From positions 1 to 64,000 of the forward strand of contig JAXBDG010000007.1 of NCBI GenBank assembly GCA_036320915.1: a DNA stretch of 64,000 nucleotides, given 5' to 3'. The DNA is from Linnemannia elongata (taxonomy: Eukaryota > Mortierellomycota > Mortierellomycetes > Mortierellales > Mortierellaceae). This document shows positions 1 to 11,450 of this stretch, piece after piece. Both the position numbers and the translations under genes were made by a program. Under the pieces are notes generated by a model. The model worked only from the letters and a program-made list of their open reading frames with translations, was not told where the DNA came from and did no database searches. The first letter of the stretch is position 1. Every line of letters begins with the position of its first letter.

Positions 1-1114
1 TTTTTTTCTCCCTCTGCACTCTTTTTTCTTTTCCACACTTTTTTTTCTCCCTCTACTCTTTTTTTTTCTCCCTTTACACTTTTTTTTCTCCCTCTACTCT
101 TTTTTTTTCTCCCTTTACACTTTTTTTTCTCTCTCTGCACTTTTTTCTTTCCGCTCTCTGCACTTTCTTTGTCTCCCTCTACACTTCTTTTTCTTTTCTG
201 CACATTTTTCTCTCTCTGTAAAATTTTTTTTTTCCTCTGCACTTTTTTTTCTCTTTACACTTTTTTTTTCTCTTTACACTTTTTTTTCTCTCTCCACACT
301 TTCTTTTCTCTCTCAACATCCCTTTTCACTCTCTACACTTTTTTTTCTCTCTCCACTTTTTTTTTCCGCTCTCTACACTTTTTTTCTCTCTCTACACTTT
401 TTTTGTCTCTCTACACTTTTTTTGTCTCTCTACACTTTTTTTCTCTCTGTATAGATTTTTTTTCTCTCTACCCTTTTTCTCTCTCTCTTCACTCCTTATT
501 TTTCTCTAGTTATACTTTTTTTCTCTCTAAACCCTTTTTTTCATTCTTTTCACTCGGTTTTCTTTCTCCACTCTTTTTTTTTCTTTTGCTTTCTCTGTCT
601 CATTGTTTTACTTCCTATCTGCCTCTCTAATCTTCTTTTTTCCCTTTCCTTTCTTTTTTTGTTGTTTTTCTATCGTCGTTTTTTTTTTCATCTCTGCCTT
701 TCTCTCTCTCTCCCTTTCTCCTTTTCCTATTTCCTTTCTCTATACTCTCTACCCATATTTTTTTTTCAATCTCTCTCCTCTCCATTTTTCTTCACTTTTC
801 TCTCGTCATTCTTTGTGTGCAACTAACACTGCTCTGCACTTTTTTTCTCTCTCTACACTTTTTTTCTCCCTCTACACTTTTTTCCTCTCACTACACTTTT
901 TCCTCTCACTACACTTTTCTCTCTCTCTTTACACTTTTCTCTCTCTCTCAACACTTTTTTCCTCTCTTCACACGTTTTTTCTCTCTCTGTATTCTTTTTT
1001 TTCCCCTACACTTTTTTTTCTCTCTCTTCGCTCTTTTCTCTCTCTCTACACTCCTTTTTTTTCCCCTTCCCTTTCGTTCTTGTTGTTTTCTGCCTTTCTT
1101 TTTTTCATCTCTGC

Positions 1115-1146
<32 letters not shown>

Positions 1147-1250
1147 TTCTTTTTTTCCCTTTTCCTTTCTCTTTACTCTCTACTCATATTTTTTTTTCAC
1201 TCTCTCTCCTCTCCATTTTTCTTTACTTTTCTCTCTTCATGATTTGCTTG
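1..1250. repeat. Pyrimidine-rich short-period repeat tract
   Basis: The plus strand is almost pure C and T. It is built from irregular iterations of a 16-20 base unit of the form CTCTCTACAC followed by a run of 7-10 T, mixed with simple CT runs (for example around 1107-1142). Open frames across it translate to Ser/Phe/Leu low-complexity strings in every pyrimidine frame and have no domain character, so no gene is called. The strand asymmetry is extreme. The tract reaches the left edge of the window, so its full length is unknown. Confidence 0.85.
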
Positions 1251-1270
1251 CAACCAACACTGCTCTTTGT
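615..1270. repeat. Segmental duplication, two copies about 430 bp apart
   Basis: The stretch around 615-840 recurs at about 1062-1270. Both copies run through a GTTGTTTT-type motif, a CATCTCTGCC block, a CT run, CTCTACYCATATTTTTTTTTCA, CCATTTTTCTTCACTTTTCTC (782 versus 1212) and a ...GCAACYAACACTGCTCT end. The matching words sit at a constant offset of 430 bases, so the block was duplicated together with intervening CTCTACACTTTT units. No coding content is seen. Confidence 0.7.
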
Positions 1271-3573
1271 TACTCGTCTCATTAACAATAATTACTCAAT
1301 CCTCTTTCTCATCTCCTTTGTCATTCTTTTTTGCATTCCTTCTGTGACTTGAATGAACTCATCGGACATCCCTTGTTTTCTACCTTCAAGTCTATTCTCT
1401 TGCTGGGTTTGTTTCTGTTGTGTTTTTTTTATCCCGATTCAAGAAGACCATACGGCAATCACTTTTCCACACTTTCTCTCCTTCCTCTCCTTTTTTATAT
1501 GCATCGCTTTTCTTTACATGCTCACCCACCATCATCTGTTTCCAAGTCAAAACTCATTCCCTCAACACCAACGTCACGAACATTCACTTCCTCATCCGTT
1601 TTCCTCTTGCTCTCTCATTCTTCATCTTCATTGCTCCCTTGCACTACTAATCGGGTGTTTTGCTTCCTTTGATCATCATTACTCACATGGATCATTTCAA
1701 ATTCTGGCTTGTTCTACTTTTTTTTTTCTTTCTCTTTTCCACCCTGCCTGGTTACAAGTCCTCAATCTACCACCTTTTTCTCACGCCCCCCACTTACTCT
1801 CTCTTTTCCCTGTTACTTTTCCTCATATACACTCCATCACGGCCTTCTGTTAACTAATCAACACTCCCTTGTCCCCAATCGCAAGCCGACATTACATCAT
1901 CCTTTGTTCCCTGGCACACGCATCCTCTTCTTTTTCTTACTTCTTCATTCCCTTTTCTGTTCATCATTGTGTCGATTCCTTTGATCATCAACAATCAGCT
2001 GGGTTAACTTGCTACCCAATCTCTTTCGTCCTCTTTGTTACTTTTTTTTTCTGTCTTGCCTCATTCTTTCTTGCAAAGAATTATTCTCCCTTCCTCTCTC
2101 TTTCACGCATTCTTGCACTCTTTCTCTTTCTCATCCCATTTTTTTTTCTAACTCCCTTCATGCCTTTCTTTTCCCCCTCTCTCCTTCGCTCTTTTTTTTT
2201 TTTTTTTCTTCTGCTGTTGTTCTTCCGTTTTCTTCTTTCTTCCTTCCAAACCATCCTCGCCTCTCTCCCTCTCTCTTTCTTTTTCCTGAAACACCCTCTC
2301 CATTTCCACCTCACCATCAACAGCAAGGTCAAGATCAAGCAACATTCATTTTCTGAATCTTCACAATTATTCACAACCTCATCCTTTTACTCTTGCAACC
2401 TCATTCTACCGGTTCACACACAAGACTCTCTCGTCCTCCGCTTTTTTTTTTCATCAAAAGTGTCGTCTCAATTTCTACCTTTCTGTCTCTCTCTTTTTCT
2501 CTCTCTTTATTTCTCTCCCTTCTGTCTTCTTTCTTTTTGTCCTCTTTTTCTATTCTGTCTTCCTTCTTTTGTTCTCTTCTCTCTTCCTTCTTTTTTCTTT
2601 TTTTTTGTTTCTCTGCTGTCTTCTTTCTTTTTTATGTCACTGTCTGTAGCAACCCATTGTTCTTTTCCCTCCTTCCTCTCTCATGAATCCCCCCGTTCTG
2701 CACTTCTTTTTTGTTCTCCTTTCTTCTTTCCTCTCCCTCACATCTCTCTCCATTGTCCTCCTTCTCGTTACCCCTCTTCTCGTTTCCTTTCTCATTCATA
2801 CTTTGCAAGAAATTACCCTCCACGTAATTTGCCTTTTCTCACTCACGTCACTACCTCTCCCTCTTCCTTCTCCTCTCTTTCTCCCTATTTCTTTTCTCTG
2901 TACTATTCCCAACACCTTTTTTTTTCATGGGAATCAACGTTCCTTCGTTCCCTCAACTTTTAACAATCATTCACAACGTCATCTATTCTCTTTTCGTGAA
3001 CTCATTCTCCAACTGGCTTTTCCTTTCTTGAATTCTTTTTTTCCGTTCATCCTTTGTTGGCTCCCTTAATCATAATCGTGCACTTGGACGTCTTGCCACT
3101 CAATCTCTTTTGTACTCCTTTTCTTTCGTGTTGGGAGGAGGAAGGTCTTTTTTGCTTCGTTTCTCTTGCCTCACACAGAATAACCATGCTTTGTCACTCT
3201 CTTTTCCCGTTCCCGTCTCTCACTTACTCTCTCCCTCTTTTCCCTCCCACTCTTCCCTTCACATCACTTTTGTTCCCGTCCACACTTCCTCTCTCTCATC
3301 CTTCTCCCACTCTCGTTTCATTCCCCACTCTTTCCTTCTACTCTCTCGATTCTCGTTCTCTTTAACGTTCATCCTGTATTCATATGTACCCTTTCCGAGC
3401 TCATCACATCCACCCTGCGTTCGAATCAACACACATACACACACGCACGCACACCTGCGTCATCTTCACCCCGCCTCGAATCAAGCAACACACATGCACA
3501 AACACGCGAACTCGCACTCTGAAAAATGGGGTGAGAAAGCAGAAAAATTGAAGAAAGATAAGTGGGAGAAGTA
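1271..3573. other. Gene-free pyrimidine-rich region with diverged long-range repeats
   Basis: The region remains strongly CT-rich on the plus strand but is less regular than the left edge. Degenerate sentences recur, for example TTTGATCATCA near 1669 and 1980 (compare 3065), CTTGCYACYCAATCTCTTT near 2010 and 3095, and ACAATNATTCACAACNTCATC near 2360 and 2963. This suggests old, diverged copies of a unit of several hundred bases. The long open frames here (up to 364 codons on plus) encode only Ser/Phe/Leu-rich sequence and look like compositional artefacts. Confidence 0.55.
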
Positions 3574-3745
3574 AAAGGAAAGCAGAGCACGACAGAGAAA
3601 GAGAGAATTGAAAGGGAAGCTGAGCACGACAGAGAAAGAGAGAACTGAATGGGAAGCTGAGCGCTACAGAGATAGAGTGGAGTGAAAGGGAAGTAGAGCG
3701 CGACAGAGAATGAGAGAAGTGAAAGGGAAGCATTGCACGAAAGAG
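3574..3745. repeat. 37-bp minisatellite, about 4.6 copies
   Basis: Units begin at 3574, 3611, 3648, 3685 and 3722, an exact 37-base spacing. Each has the consensus AAAGGGAAGC followed by WGAGCRCGACAGAGAAAGAG and a short GARNTG end. The period is not a multiple of three and the units differ by substitutions only, so this is a non-coding tandem array. It is purine-rich on plus, the opposite skew of the flanking DNA. Confidence 0.85.
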
Positions 3746-6285
3746 TCCGCGTGGAAACGGGACCAACAACTGCCATGGTCTATGTCCTTTCTTGATTGCC
3801 GTTGTGATCAAAGCGATTCATTAGGGAGTGAGAGAGATAGAGTGTGAGCGTTTCATTCCCACGTCGATCCGTTTTGTTTCCTTACCTTCACCCTCCTAAT
3901 ACGTCTGGGAGAGAGAAAAAGATCATATTAATCGACCAAGTCGTTATTTGTCCTACTATTGTGTGTTTGTGTGAGTGGGGTGCCCATGCTAGCAGCTCTT
4001 TTTTTTTTTGGTCCTGTTCAACGTGGGAATAGGTCGGCAGTCAAATACAAAACAAGAAAGATAAAAGGGGTTTGTTTAGTTCGAAATCCTCTTTCTGGTA
4101 TTTTCATGTCTCTTCCTTTCTGTCTCTTTTCCTCACACAACCACACATATTCACCTCTATTGTTTTCTATTCCTGTCCACTCATTCTTTTCCTACTTCAG
4201 CATAACAATTGCCATGGCAAAATACTGACTTTTTTGCAGGAACGCGAGATGATCAATGGTCGATACAGGTTGTAATTTAGGTTAATCCTACTTTAATAGA
4301 TACAGGCAGGGAGAACAACCCCGTCCACGCCCTTGTTTTCATCTTGCTCTTACCACAATTTTCTCGTTGGAAAACATTTTTATAGTTCCAAAAAGAAAAG
4401 GAAAAAAATAAAAAGAATAATAAAAAATGTAGTAGCTTTTTAAGAAGAAAAGACGGCAGAAAATTGTGACATATTCACCGTTCTGTTCGCTGCTTAAGTC
4501 TGCCGCCGGTAATCACCCTTCTGATACTGGATCAGCAAAGGTCGTCCACTGGTGCGATAGGTGTGGGTTTTGCCTAAGTGCAAACAATTGAATGTGGTGC
4601 CAATGCCAGTCGTCAATTGATGTGCGTAGTAATTTGCTCTTTGTATACAGTCAGTCTAGATAGGTAGATACCTTGCTACTCCTTCAATAGTCCAAAGACT
4701 GGCAATCCACAGAGATTTGACAGGTGAGACACCGAGTCAACCTCTAAAAACGATAGATAATAGCCAATTGAACATGATCTCATGAGCCATCCATCCATAA
4801 CGCGTCTCTCTGTCAGTCGTTGCTATCACCTTATCCTCCTGAGTTAGTGAGGGATGCGGAGAGAACGCAAGATTCTTGCGATCACGGTTTGATCCCTCGT
4901 CGACACGAATGACCCGGTGCCATTCCCCTCAAGAAGTCGCGTTCATGGGCGTCCTTCTTCTATACGTGTTGTGTCTGTTGATATTGCTTGGAATCGAGGT
5001 TGCGTCAATGTAAAAGTGAATGGTTAGCTGTTTTTGTCCGAATCGATGATAGTGAGGAAGCTTCTTGTTTTTCGGTATCGATGTCGAGAGGAAGGTAGAG
5101 TAAGACAGGTAAAAATAAAACTATGCCTTCGAGAGCAAAGCCATGACACCCCAATACCATAGCCCCATGCCTGGCGTCTCATGTATGCATTTCTTTCTTT
5201 CTTTCTTCGCCCTTCAGTTCGCTCCCAGCGTCCTGCTTCGCCCTTTTGATTTCCCCTACAACGTCGGGCTGGGCCGCGCGTTGCTTCTGTACAAGATCCC
5301 CACATAGATCAACTCGGACTGGTCTGCAGAGCTGGGATGGCGACAGGCATGGTAAGAGGACTGGTCAGATGGGAGATTGAGAGTGGCGCTCCATTCGTGA
5401 TGGCGGATAGTATGTAGGTTGGTCAGGTCTTCGTTCACATTGGGAGACTCATCACACCCATAACCATTTCTTTTTCTACTTGGTGAATTCAGGTGTGTTC
5501 CAACTCGCAAGGCGAATGGCGATAACTTCCGGGTCTTTTGTGGGTAACGAAACAGAATACCAGGCTCTTCTTTTGATATCCCCTAATGTACACAGGACGT
5601 CTAAAAGATTTGGCTGTGATAATGATTTGTGCTACATGTTTACTGTTTTTAAACGTTTGGAAGGGGGTTTTTTTTTTGATTTCCTAGGATTCTCTCTCGA
5701 AATACCGGTGTGGTATATCGTACTGGGTAGGTAGTGAAGGAACAATTTAATAGTCCTTTCATTCTAATAAGTCTCCTGCTCCAGCGAGGGTGTCCAAAGT
5801 GAATTATGTCCGGCGAGAAAGAAAAAAAAAAGTCTCTCAGCCCCGTTATACGCATGCAACCAGCCTAAACATGTAATAGAAGATTTAAAGGAAGTGTGAA
5901 AGGAAGAATTGAGAAAACTATCGTACATAGACATAGCCACCTGGAAAGCACACCCAGGACTTGAAATGGACCGTGTTCACTTTGCCCACCTTTGGATTTT
6001 TGTCTTCTGTAGCAAGGTTTGTTCCACGATGGGTCTTTGTACACTGAGTCCGTGTGTTGGAGGAAGGGCCACTCTGATTGTTGTTAATGGTGTTGTTGTT
6101 GATTTCTTATTTCAGATATCCTTTCTCGGTTGTATGTACTGTCCGCCTTTCAACACACTCACGCATATGATATTCTCTTGTCCACAATAGCTTTATTTTG
6201 TACTTTTTTTTTGGAGTTCTGTTTGGCCTATACTGTGCTAAGGCGAGTTGGATGAGGACCAATCGAGACAATTGTGTTCCGTCTC
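3746..6285. other. No recognisable gene
   Basis: About 2.5 kb of mixed composition with an A-rich patch near 4386-4436. The short open frames on both strands (at most about 93 codons) show no family resemblance, no convincing splice-joined continuation and no low-complexity protein pattern typical of the neighbouring genes. I see no RNA gene or mobile-element end. The right end is the 3' flank of the nucleoporin gene. Confidence 0.4.
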
Positions 6286-8824
6286 TTACTTGCCTCCAAA
6301 CTTCAGTCCACCAAAAGGCGTTGCCATAGCCGGTGCCGGTGCTCCAAACAATCCAGTTGCTGGTGCTGCTGATGCAGCGGGAGCGCCAAAGAGTCCAGAT
6401 GCTGGGGCAGATGCTGCGGGTGCTCCGAATAATCCAGTAGCGGGAGCAGCTGACGCAGCAGGAGCACCAAAGAGGCTATTAGTAGGTGCTGGAGCACCAA
6501 AGAGTCCTGTCGAGGGTGCTGTGGATGTAGGTGCTGTGAGCGAAAAGGTGGGGGCGGCGCTGGTCGTAGAAGCTCCAAATCCTGTAGGTTTGCCAAACAA
6601 GGAGGTCGAGCCAAGAGCTGGTGCAGTGTTGTACAGGCTACCTCCTGTAGTTGGTGCGGCCCCCGGAGCAGGAGCTGCTGCAGCACCGCCCGAGCCTGGA
6701 CGAAGTGTTTCCTTGGCAATCTCCCTGAAAGACTTTTGACCCTCGGGCAAGCGCCCACTGCTGCGGAGACTGTGACCGTGATGGGCAGTGTCTGTCTTTC
6801 TGTGCTTGTTGCTGGCCTGGAATGGATCCGTATCGTCGTCAAAGTACTTTCGCCTGAACATGAGATATGCCTTTTCCCTGTCTTTGATCTCATCGTGGAG
6901 AGCCGCGACTCTTCCTGCAATCGCCAACAATCCCTCATGTTGGTTTCTCAGCACTTCAGTAAGCGCTATCCGCAAGAATAAAAAAAAAAAAAAAAATAAG
7001 AAACGATGTGCCAGCACACTTTCTAACCTATAGTCGGCAGATGGCAACTGTTGAAAAGAGATTAAAATTCCTACCATATGGAACCTGAGGGTTCCTAGCG
7101 CCATATGAGGCGAGATGGCGCTCGATTTCCTATTAAGATAAAGATGGTATATTAATTATGGGGTTAGCCGCGTTGACCAAAAAAAAACAAGGAGAGAAAC
7201 AGTGTTGTCCTTGATATGTCCAGCAATCACAACGAATAATTATACGATAAGTACCTCGATAGTGCTTCTGTATTGACGAAGCTGCTCCTCAAAGTCCAAG
7301 CATCTCTCTGTGAAATATCTAAAAATGCGACAGTAGCAGGAAAGTTAGTGTCTATAGTAGAATACAAGACATGGCTGTTTCCTGGCATGCGCCCATTTCA
7401 CACTGCAACAAATAACGTACTGTCCTGCAGAGTTGTTCCCTGCGTAGAGAAAGTTGGCATGCGATGTGTTTGCATAAGCTTCGATGATCCGTCCAGCAGA
7501 GTCTGCCTGCTTGAACTCCTGTACAACTTGGTCCTGCAAGGCGCCAATCATTTTTGTATCCCTGTCCAGTGCATCATTCAACGTCTCCAATCTCTAATAT
7601 TCCATAACGTGAAGAACGGCTCTGTGATCTTTAGTGACATGTCTCACGAGCTTTCATCTTGTATGTAGGTCTGACATGTTGTAGTCAATGCGCACGCACC
7701 TTGGACAACTCTGCAGTGTCTTTTGAGATTTTGTCCAGAGATTCTGATGGACGGGCTGTGAGGGTGGCAGAGAGGTGAATCTGTCCTTGCAAGAAAGTAC
7801 TAGAAGTGGTGGTAGTGGACGCATAGTTTGTTAGGCTCTTGTACGCGTCTTATTCTACCAGGCAGAAGTACTCGGCAGTGCGCACAAAAATAATTGCAGT
7901 CGCCCTTACTGGAATTGGTCGAGTGTGGTTTTGGCGTCAGCTGGAAGTTCAGTGTATTTGGTTGATCCTGCAATCGTATCTGGAGTTAGTGGCCTATTTA
8001 TTGATGAAGGAGTCATGGTAAGCGTTAGACATCATGCTAGGTCGCAAAGGGCATCGCTACTGCCTTGTAGATATCATATCCTAACATCGTCCGTTATGCG
8101 TCTAACTCTGAATTCAAGTCTCCTGGACACTCGGTATCTGAACGTGTTCAAAGTAATTCGCCTGCTTTGTCATATGCATGTGTTTCGAACACCCTGCTAA
8201 GGTGTACTTCCTGTGTCCTGTGTTGGGTGTGCTTCCTGTTTCTTATCCTGGTTGCTCTGTGTGCCTTGTATGCTGTGCTCCGTAGATTACCCTGTAGGGT
8301 GATCCAATGAAACAAAAGAGAGACTTACACGGCGGCAGGCGCGGTGGATAAGGTAGATGCGGTGAGAGGGTTTTTTGTGGCGGCGTTGGTGAGAGCAGTC
8401 GAGGCAGCGGTAGAGGTCGAACTGCCAAAGAGAGATCCTGTTGAGAGAGTCGCAGGTGCGGTTGCAAAGAGCGGGGCAGCAGCAGCCGAGGTGGCGGCAG
8501 TCGAAGCAGCCAGACTAGGGTAGAGCGAGCTTGCTGTAGTTGCCGGGGTCGATGCAGCTAGTGATGTTCCGAATCCAGCAAATGGCGAGATGGTGGGGGC
8601 AGCAGAGGCGGGAGCTGATGCTGCTGTTGATGCTGCGCCGAATCCTCCAAAGGGGTTTGCTGGAGCAGATGCCGCGGGGGCAGCTCCTAGTCTATATACG
8701 ATAAAAACGTGATTTCAATGCAGGCAGGTTAGTGGATCGAGCCTGTTTGATTTAGATCAGGTTGTGTTGACAGTGAGCGACGCATGATCGTGCTTGTAGA
8801 TACGTGCCCTGAGAAGAGAGACAT
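6286..8824 (-). CDS. NUP49: FG-repeat nucleoporin Nup58/Nup49 (central channel)
   Basis: Central-channel nucleoporin of the Nsp1-Nup57-Nup49 (Nup62-54-58) complex. Joined exons: 8824-8808 (tentative), 8691-8329, 7993-7910, 7835-7700, 7593-7421, 7318-7255, 7129-7075 and 6965-6286, giving about 523 residues. The N-terminal Ala/Pro-rich FG region has NPFGGFG and SLFGSS. The middle is coiled coil: YTELPADAKTTLDQF, then TLNDALDRDTKMIGALQDQV, then YFTERCLDFEEQLRQYRSTI, which corresponds to the animal Nup58 segment before the FG tail. The C-terminus has repeated GLFGAPA and ends KFGGK. FG repeats on both sides of a coiled coil are typical of Nup58/Nup49. Exon 1 (Met-Ser-Leu-Phe-Ser) is the weakest part because it requires a GC donor at 8807. 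The other junctions keep phase and have ordinary GT-AG ends, except the acceptor at 7836, which is an unusual AAGAG. Confidence 0.88.
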
Positions 8825-9430
8825 TGTTGTCGAATCAGTCGCGATGTTGTTTGGAGATTATTGCTGATGAAGTTGAAAAGTGATGGGATTGGGAACAGGA
8901 GAAGAAGGCGATGCAATTGAATGCTGTGAGCGAAGAGAAGGTAGAGTGGCAAAGGATGTAAAAAAGAGAGAGAAAGAAACGCGTCTTTGCTCGCAGAGAG
9001 AGTAAGGACAAAGAGGGTCGGTGGCTTTGCTGGCTTTTTTTAAATTTTTGTATTTTTGACCAGCGCGTGGATTTCGATAAAGGCATCGCCCCCCTTTCTT
9101 GGTCCTTATGCCTTGTTCACTATGGAGACCGCAGCCACTATGGTTTCTGAAATGTTTTTCTTTAGAACTCTTGTGGATACTGCTTGACATAGAACAAAGA
9201 GGAAAGGAAGTATGTAGTAGGATTGGATCCTTTATTGTTGACGATGCCTATCTGGTTGCAGACACGTACAGAATACAAAAGGGTTTGAGAACATAGAGAT
9301 GTCGATGGTGGCGTGTTTGATGTTTGAAGAAAGTAATCGAGAGGCGAGCCTATTTTTTGCAGGAAGATCAGGTTGAGACTTGCATGAGTGTGACCATGGT
9401 AGGTGGTGGATGGGATGGGGACGAGAGAAA

Positions 9431-9467
<37 letters not shown>

Positions 9468-11450
9468 ATGCGTGCGCTGTTTGTGCACCTTCTTGTGTTG
9501 TTGTCTCCCTATTTTGCACATTACCACTACTGTATTGATTGATTGTATGGTTTTGATGCATTTTCCAGCCTGCGTCGTTGCCCTTTCATTATTCCCTCCA
9601 CCTCTCTCTTATAGAGTGTGTGTGCCTGTGTGTGCCTGTGTACCCTGCTCTCGTCCTTCTTCTGTCTCTTGTCCCTATCCTCCCTTTTTTCCCTCATCCA
9701 TCCTCTCTCTCTCTCTCTGTATCTGTCTCTGTCTCTGTCGCCATCTTGTCACACGTTGTCTGTTGCCTGCGGTCCTTATTTAGTTTCAATTTTGACTCCT
9801 CCTCCTCCTCCTTTCTTCGTACAAACTCACGCCCATCATCATCTTTTCTCTTCTTTCCTTCTTTCTTCACCATCCTTTCCACCTTCCCTCCCGCCCTTCA
9901 TCTCTCCTCCTCCTCTTCCTTTATTCTCTCTCTCTCTCATCCACTTCTTCTTTCTTTGCCTTGCACTCTTATCTTCACCCTCTCTCTCTCTCTCTCAGGT
10001 GAGTCTCATCATCATCCTTTCTCTTTCTCTCATTCTCTCATTCTCACACTCTCTCTCTCTCTCTCTCACTCTCTTCATCACATCACTCGTTTGCTCTTCC
10101 CTATCCCACGCGCACACAGACTCTCTTCACCGCGACTAGTAGAGCTACAACCACAACAGCAAAGCAACACCCTTTTGGTTTTGGGTGTTCGTTCTATCTT
10201 CATGTTTATATGGGTCACCCTCACGCTCCACTCCAAAAGCTCATTATTTTCTTTCATGGATTATTATTATCCATTTATTGTTATTTTTGAAAGACGACGA
10301 CGACAAGTTGGCTCTCGAGTGTACCTCCCTCCCTCCCTTCCTCACTCACTCTCTCTCTCTTTGTCCCCTCCCTTCCCTTGCACTCTCCCTCTCTCTCTCT
10401 CTCTTCTCCGTTCTTCTCCCTTTTTATGTGTGTCTTGCGTGACATGTATTTTTATATAGAAATGTCGTCGTTGTTGTCCTTTTTTATTCTCGTTTGCTCC
10501 ATGTCCGTTCGATATGATGATATGTCTATGTTTGTTCGATCGTAGCTCAGTGATTATTCCTTTCCCACCGTCGACTCTCTTCTTTCTTCTCTTTCTTTCC
10601 TTTCTTCTTTCTTATCAAACGAGTTTAGAGTGTAAGAGTGTGTGTGTGTGTGTGAGTGTGTCTTCCCCCTCCCGTCAGTCAGTTAGTCAGTCAAAGTGTC
10701 TCTTGTTTAGGTCACTCCGCCCTTTTTTTTTTTTTATTTTCACTCGCCCTTTTTTTTTTTTTTTTTTTTATTTTCGGTCCAGTCTCGGCTATGATACTTA
10801 GTGTGAATGAAGCCTGAGGCATATGTTTGCAGACTGACTGACTGACAGACAGGTGGACGGACGGACTGACAGACTTCACTTTTGGAATAAGGACCGTTCG
10901 TGGTCCGTTTTTTCCTTTCTTTTTCCTTTTTGTATCCACCTGCCCCAACTTTCACTCCTTCCACTTCCACACGCACTCACACACAGCCAGTCTTCTTTAC
11001 TTCCTCTTCTTGTTGCACAGCCTGCTGCCACCACTACTACTTCTCGCAACCCACCTTCTCCCTACGCCCACTCACTACTAACACCCTCCTTGCAACTCTC
11101 ATTCAGCCCTTCGTTTCAAACACACTCAAACTCACACCACACTCGTACGTCCGTCGTTCTCACTCACTTCAACACACCCTTTCTCTTTCTCAAGAATGAT
11201 GCATTCCAGGACACCACCTTCTTGTCTCATTCTCCTCTTCACAAGCTTAATGGAAACCTTTATCCTTTTTATGACCTTCCCTTTACTTCCTTTCTTCCTT
11301 AACACACGCTGAAAAAAGTGCTCTTTTTTCATCACACAACACAACAACGACGACGCTCGGGATCATTAAAAGCGAAACTCGCCACTAACAAACTCCAACT
11401 CTCACTGTTCTTGACATTACATTAGAAAAAAAAACTAACACAAACAAACA
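8825..11450. other. Long CT-rich upstream/leader region of rho1
   Basis: This stretch lies between divergent nucleoporin and rho1 genes. It contains a 34-base A tract (9432-9465), long pyrimidine runs on the rho1 sense strand (about 9640-10110 and 10330-10430), a GT/GA dinucleotide patch near 10637-10660, GTCA/TGAC tetranucleotide clusters (about 10673-10700 and 10831-10875) and a possible hairpin GGACC-GTTCGT-GGTCC near 10892. Open frames are low-complexity Ser/Leu/Pro. A CAGGTGAGT-like donor near 9995-10003 suggests a spliced 5' leader, but this is not proven. Confidence 0.45.
9432..9465. repeat. Poly(A) homopolymer, 34 nt
   Basis: Uninterrupted run of A on plus, between the nucleoporin start and the rho1 leader. 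No other retroelement sign (target duplication, ORF) is visible beside it. Confidence 0.9.

Noticed and set aside
169..3574. Plus-strand open frames up to 364 codons in the pyrimidine block
   Set aside because: All pyrimidine-biased frames are open because T/C-only DNA cannot contain stop codons. Products are Ser/Phe/Leu strings with no domain, and the stretch shows repeat structure.
3404..3811. Minus-strand frames with repeated SLSLSCSA-like protein repeats
   Set aside because: They are translations of the 37-bp minisatellite. The period is not a multiple of three, so the same repeat appears in two frames.
6248..6739. Plus-strand 163-codon Ala/Gly/Pro-rich frame
   Set aside because: It is the antisense of the nucleoporin FG-repeat exon, whose minus-strand reading matches Nup58.
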